In this document: positions 62,348 to 64,000 of the stretch, piece after piece
How positions within the stretch are numbered: position 1 is the stretch's first letter
Layout of the letters: each line of letters begins with the position of its first letter
From: Selenomonadaceae bacterium
Lineage (GTDB): Bacteria > Bacillota > Negativicutes > Selenomonadales > Selenomonadaceae
Length of the DNA: 64,000 bases
Assembly (NCBI GenBank): GCA_017476005.1
Contig: JAFVEM010000035.1
Span: forward strand, 1-64,000
Direction: 5' to 3'
Notes under the pieces: generated by a model
What the model was told of the DNA's origin: nothing
The model's input: only the letters and a program-made list of their open reading frames with translations
Database searches by the model: none
Position numbers and translations under genes: made by a program

Positions 62348-64000
62348 CGTTCGTAACGCTCCTCTATTTCCCGTTCTTTAGCCGCATAGGCCAAAGCTAT
62401 GGCCTCGCTTTTGGCGAGGTCGGCCTGTAGCGCGGGATCATTCATTTCCCTTTCCAGCATTTTCAGTTCCGCCTCCGCCATGGCTATCTCGGCCTCGGCT
62501 CGCCTTAGCATTTCTTCTCGTTTGGCTTCGCTGAGACCGTTGTAATTGGGCGGCTTAGGCAAATTTTTTTGGTCGCTGTCGGCGGTAGGTGCCGGGGACG
62601 CGGTCGCCAGCGGCTTCTTTTTTACCTCCGTAGGCCTACTCGCTTTTTCTTCTGCGGCCGCTTGCTGTTGCTGGCGGTAATAACTGTAGCTAACCAGATA
62701 CTCTTTAAGTTGTCCCCGTTCTAACACCAAGGTGGCGTTGGTCACTTTATCCAAAAAATATCGGTCGTGGGACACCACCAAAAAAGTGCCGGGGAAAGCC
62801 AGCAAGGCTTCTTCCACCGCCTCTTTGGCCGGAATGTCCAAATGGTTCGTCGGCTCGTCCAAAACCAAAAAATTAGCTCCCGTCAGCATGAGTTTCAAGA
62901 AAGCCAGCCGCGATTGCTCGCCGCCGGAAAGTTCCCCGATGGGGCGAAGTACCTCGTCCCCGTGAAAGAGAAAGGCTCCCAAATATCGCCGCGCCTGTTC
63001 CTCGTCCAAGCCGTACTCGTATTGAAGCTCCGCCAGCACCGTGCGGTCGAAATGCAGTCCCTCGTGTTGCTGGGAAAAATAACCGATTTTCACCCGACTG
63101 CCGATGGTAATTTCTCCTGCCGTAGGGGCAAGTTCCCCCACCAAAAGCCGGAGCAGGGTGGTTTTCCCTTCCCCGTTAGCCCCCACCAAAGCAAGGCCGT
63201 CGCCCTTCCGCACCAGCAGATTCAGCCGAGAGAGGATTTCTCCCTCGCCGTAGCTAAAGGAAACCTCTTTCAGCTCCGCCACTCGCTCTCCGCACTCCGG
63301 GGGACGATGGAAGGCAAAGTAATTGAAGGTAGCCGCTTCGGGGGGGAGTTTTATTCTCTCCAGCCGGTTCAGTTGACTTTGCCTTCCGCGCGCCTGTTTG
63401 GCCTTGATACCGGCGCGATAACGGCGAATATACTCCTCCGTCTTTTTTATTTGCGCCTGTTGTTTGTCGTAGGCGGAAAGAAGCGCGGCGCGGCGTTCGT
63501 TCTTCACCTTGGTGTAATAGGTGTAGTTGCCGGCGTATTCGGTGACGGTCTTGCCGTTCAGTTCCAAAATGCGCGTTACCACTCGGTCTAAAAAGAAACG
63601 GTCATGGGAGATTAAGAGGACGCCGCCGGGATAACTTTGTAAAAAACCTTCCAGCCATTCAATCATGGCGATGTCCAAATGATTCGTCGGCTCGTCCAAA
63701 AAAAGAAGCTCCGGCTCTCGCAACAACGCTTTGGCGAGATTTATACGCGTCCTTTGGCCGCCGGAAAAATGCCGCGTCTCCTTGGGAAAATCAGCTTCGG
63801 TAAAACCCAACCCGAACGCCACCCGGCGGATGCGGCTCTGGTAATCGTAGCCCCCCAAGGCTTCAAAGCGTTCCACCGTTTTCTCGTAAGCGGTCATATT
63901 CTCGGGCGTCGGCGCCTCGCCGATTTTTTTTTCCAGCGCGGCCTTCTCCGCTGCCAACCGAATAACATCGGCGAAGGCGGCGGAAAATTCATCGTAAAGG
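62329..64000 (-). CDS. ABC-F family ATPase (5' end outside the window)
   Basis: A partial gene. The coding frame is open through the right edge (residues like Y-D-E-F-S-A-A-F precede the first visible start-like codon at 63957), so the first Walker A is missing from view. Seen here are the first signature FSGGQRTR, Walker B FLDEPTNHLD, the inter-domain linker, second Walker A LVGANGEGKTT, second signature LSGGEQSR and VLDEPTNHLD, then a Lys/Ala-rich linker and C-terminal coiled coil. It is a soluble ribosome-associated or antibiotic-protection type ATPase, closest in layout to YdiF/YheS. It is the first gene of the leftward run. Confidence 0.93.
   Translation of the reverse strand, partial: LYDEFSAAFADVIRLAAEKAALEKKIGEAPTPENMTAYEKTVERFEALGGYDYQSRIRRVAFGLGFTEADFPKETRHFSGGQRTRINLAKALLREPELLFLDEPTNHLDIAMIEWLEGFLQSYPGGVLLISHDRFFLDRVVTRILELNGKTVTEYAGNYTYYTKVKNERRAALLSAYDKQQAQIKKTEEYIRRYRAGIKAKQARGRQSQLNRLERIKLPPEAATFNYFAFHRPPECGERVAELKEVSFSYGEGEILSRLNLLVRKGDGLALVGANGEGKTTLLRLLVGELAPTAGEITIGSRVKIGYFSQQHEGLHFDRTVLAELQYEYGLDEEQARRYLGAFLFHGDEVLRPIGELSGGEQSRLAFLKLMLTGANFLVLDEPTNHLDIPAKEAVEEALLAFPGTFLVVSHDRYFLDKVTNATLVLERGQLKEYLVSYSYYRQQQQAAAEEKASRPTEVKKKPLATASPAPTADSDQKNLPKPPNYNGLSEAKREEMLRRAEAEIAMAEAELKMLEREMNDPALQADLAKSEAIALAYAAKEREIEERYERWEKLA

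Noticed and set aside
1-64000. Prophage, transposon or conjugative element
   Set aside because: I saw no integrase, transposase, terminase, relaxase or type IV secretion gene. The DUF4315-like small protein alone is not enough.
1-64000. tRNA or rRNA genes
   Set aside because: No cloverleaf or rRNA-like sequence was noticed in the intergenic gaps, which are short and mostly occupied by hairpins.

Overview
The window most likely comes from a Firmicute of the Negativicutes/Selenomonadales type. This is inferred, not proven. Ribosome binding sites are strong GGAGG types and promoters are sigma70-like. The meso-diaminopimelate dehydrogenase, RecD2 and ABC-F proteins, three AAA-ATPase/PD-(D/E)XK proteins, and an LPP20-like exported protein beside cyclic-nucleotide enzymes all fit that group. 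I saw no rRNA, tRNA, CRISPR array, prophage or transposase.

0.1-27.3 kb. A YoeB toxin with a RelB/DinJ-type antitoxin is transcribed leftward. About 105 bp away, a consensus-like promoter (TTGACA-N17-TAGAAT) starts what looks like one ~26.5 kb rightward operon, closed by a perfect 11-bp hairpin terminator at 27271. The operon makes a phosphoglycerol/cytidylyl-sugar-type surface glycan or glycoconjugate. It holds two CDP-glycerol-transferase-like enzymes, two proteins with TagD-like cytidylyltransferase domains, a LicC-like nucleotidyltransferase, a glycerophosphodiesterase, six GT2 and one GT4 glycosyltransferases, an RgpF-like protein, a HAD protein, two SAM methyltransferases and two TIM-barrel epimerase-like proteins. 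Eleven of these proteins carry the same small Rossmann-like module (hydrophobic strand then Y/F/W-G-x-G), placed N-terminally, internally or C-terminally on unrelated catalytic domains. No flippase, polymerase, ABC exporter or ligase is present. The middle (about 5.5-20.4 kb) is much more AT-rich than its flanks, like a swapped serotype cassette, and its left edge falls at an odd 76-bp gene overlap.

27.4-39.5 kb. An AAA-ATPase/nuclease-like protein is followed by a four-gene signalling operon: LPP20-like secreted protein, CHASE2-adenylate/guanylate cyclase, metallo-beta-lactamase-fold hydrolase and GAF-GGDEF diguanylate cyclase. A second AAA-ATPase paralogue, a small unknown protein and a large hybrid histidine kinase follow.

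39.6-45.3 kb. A HAD phosphatase, a UbiA prenyltransferase resembling decaprenyl-phosphate phosphoribosyltransferase, and two tandem multi-pass GT-C/DUF2029-like proteins suggest a polyprenyl-phosphate-sugar pathway. Two duplications are visible. A three-gene cassette of tiny proteins is flanked by 126-bp direct repeats of the HAD gene end, and the tandem GT-C pair is separated by a copy of the UbiA gene end.

45.3-64 kb. Contents in order: a second hybrid kinase with Hpt; an FlK-like thioesterase; a Uma2 endonuclease-like protein; an RpiB-like protein lacking the usual catalytic Cys; a run of four hairpins; a DUF2194/PelA-like deacetylase-type protein; a third AAA-ATPase paralogue; ManC; a possibly decayed membrane protein; a coiled-coil small protein; Ddh; an AlbA_2 protein; and a tightly overlapped leftward run of ABC-F, RecD2, acyltransferase and Tat-type amidase. 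Two families of double-hairpin dispersed repeats occur, and one copy encodes the C-terminal tail of the acyltransferase.
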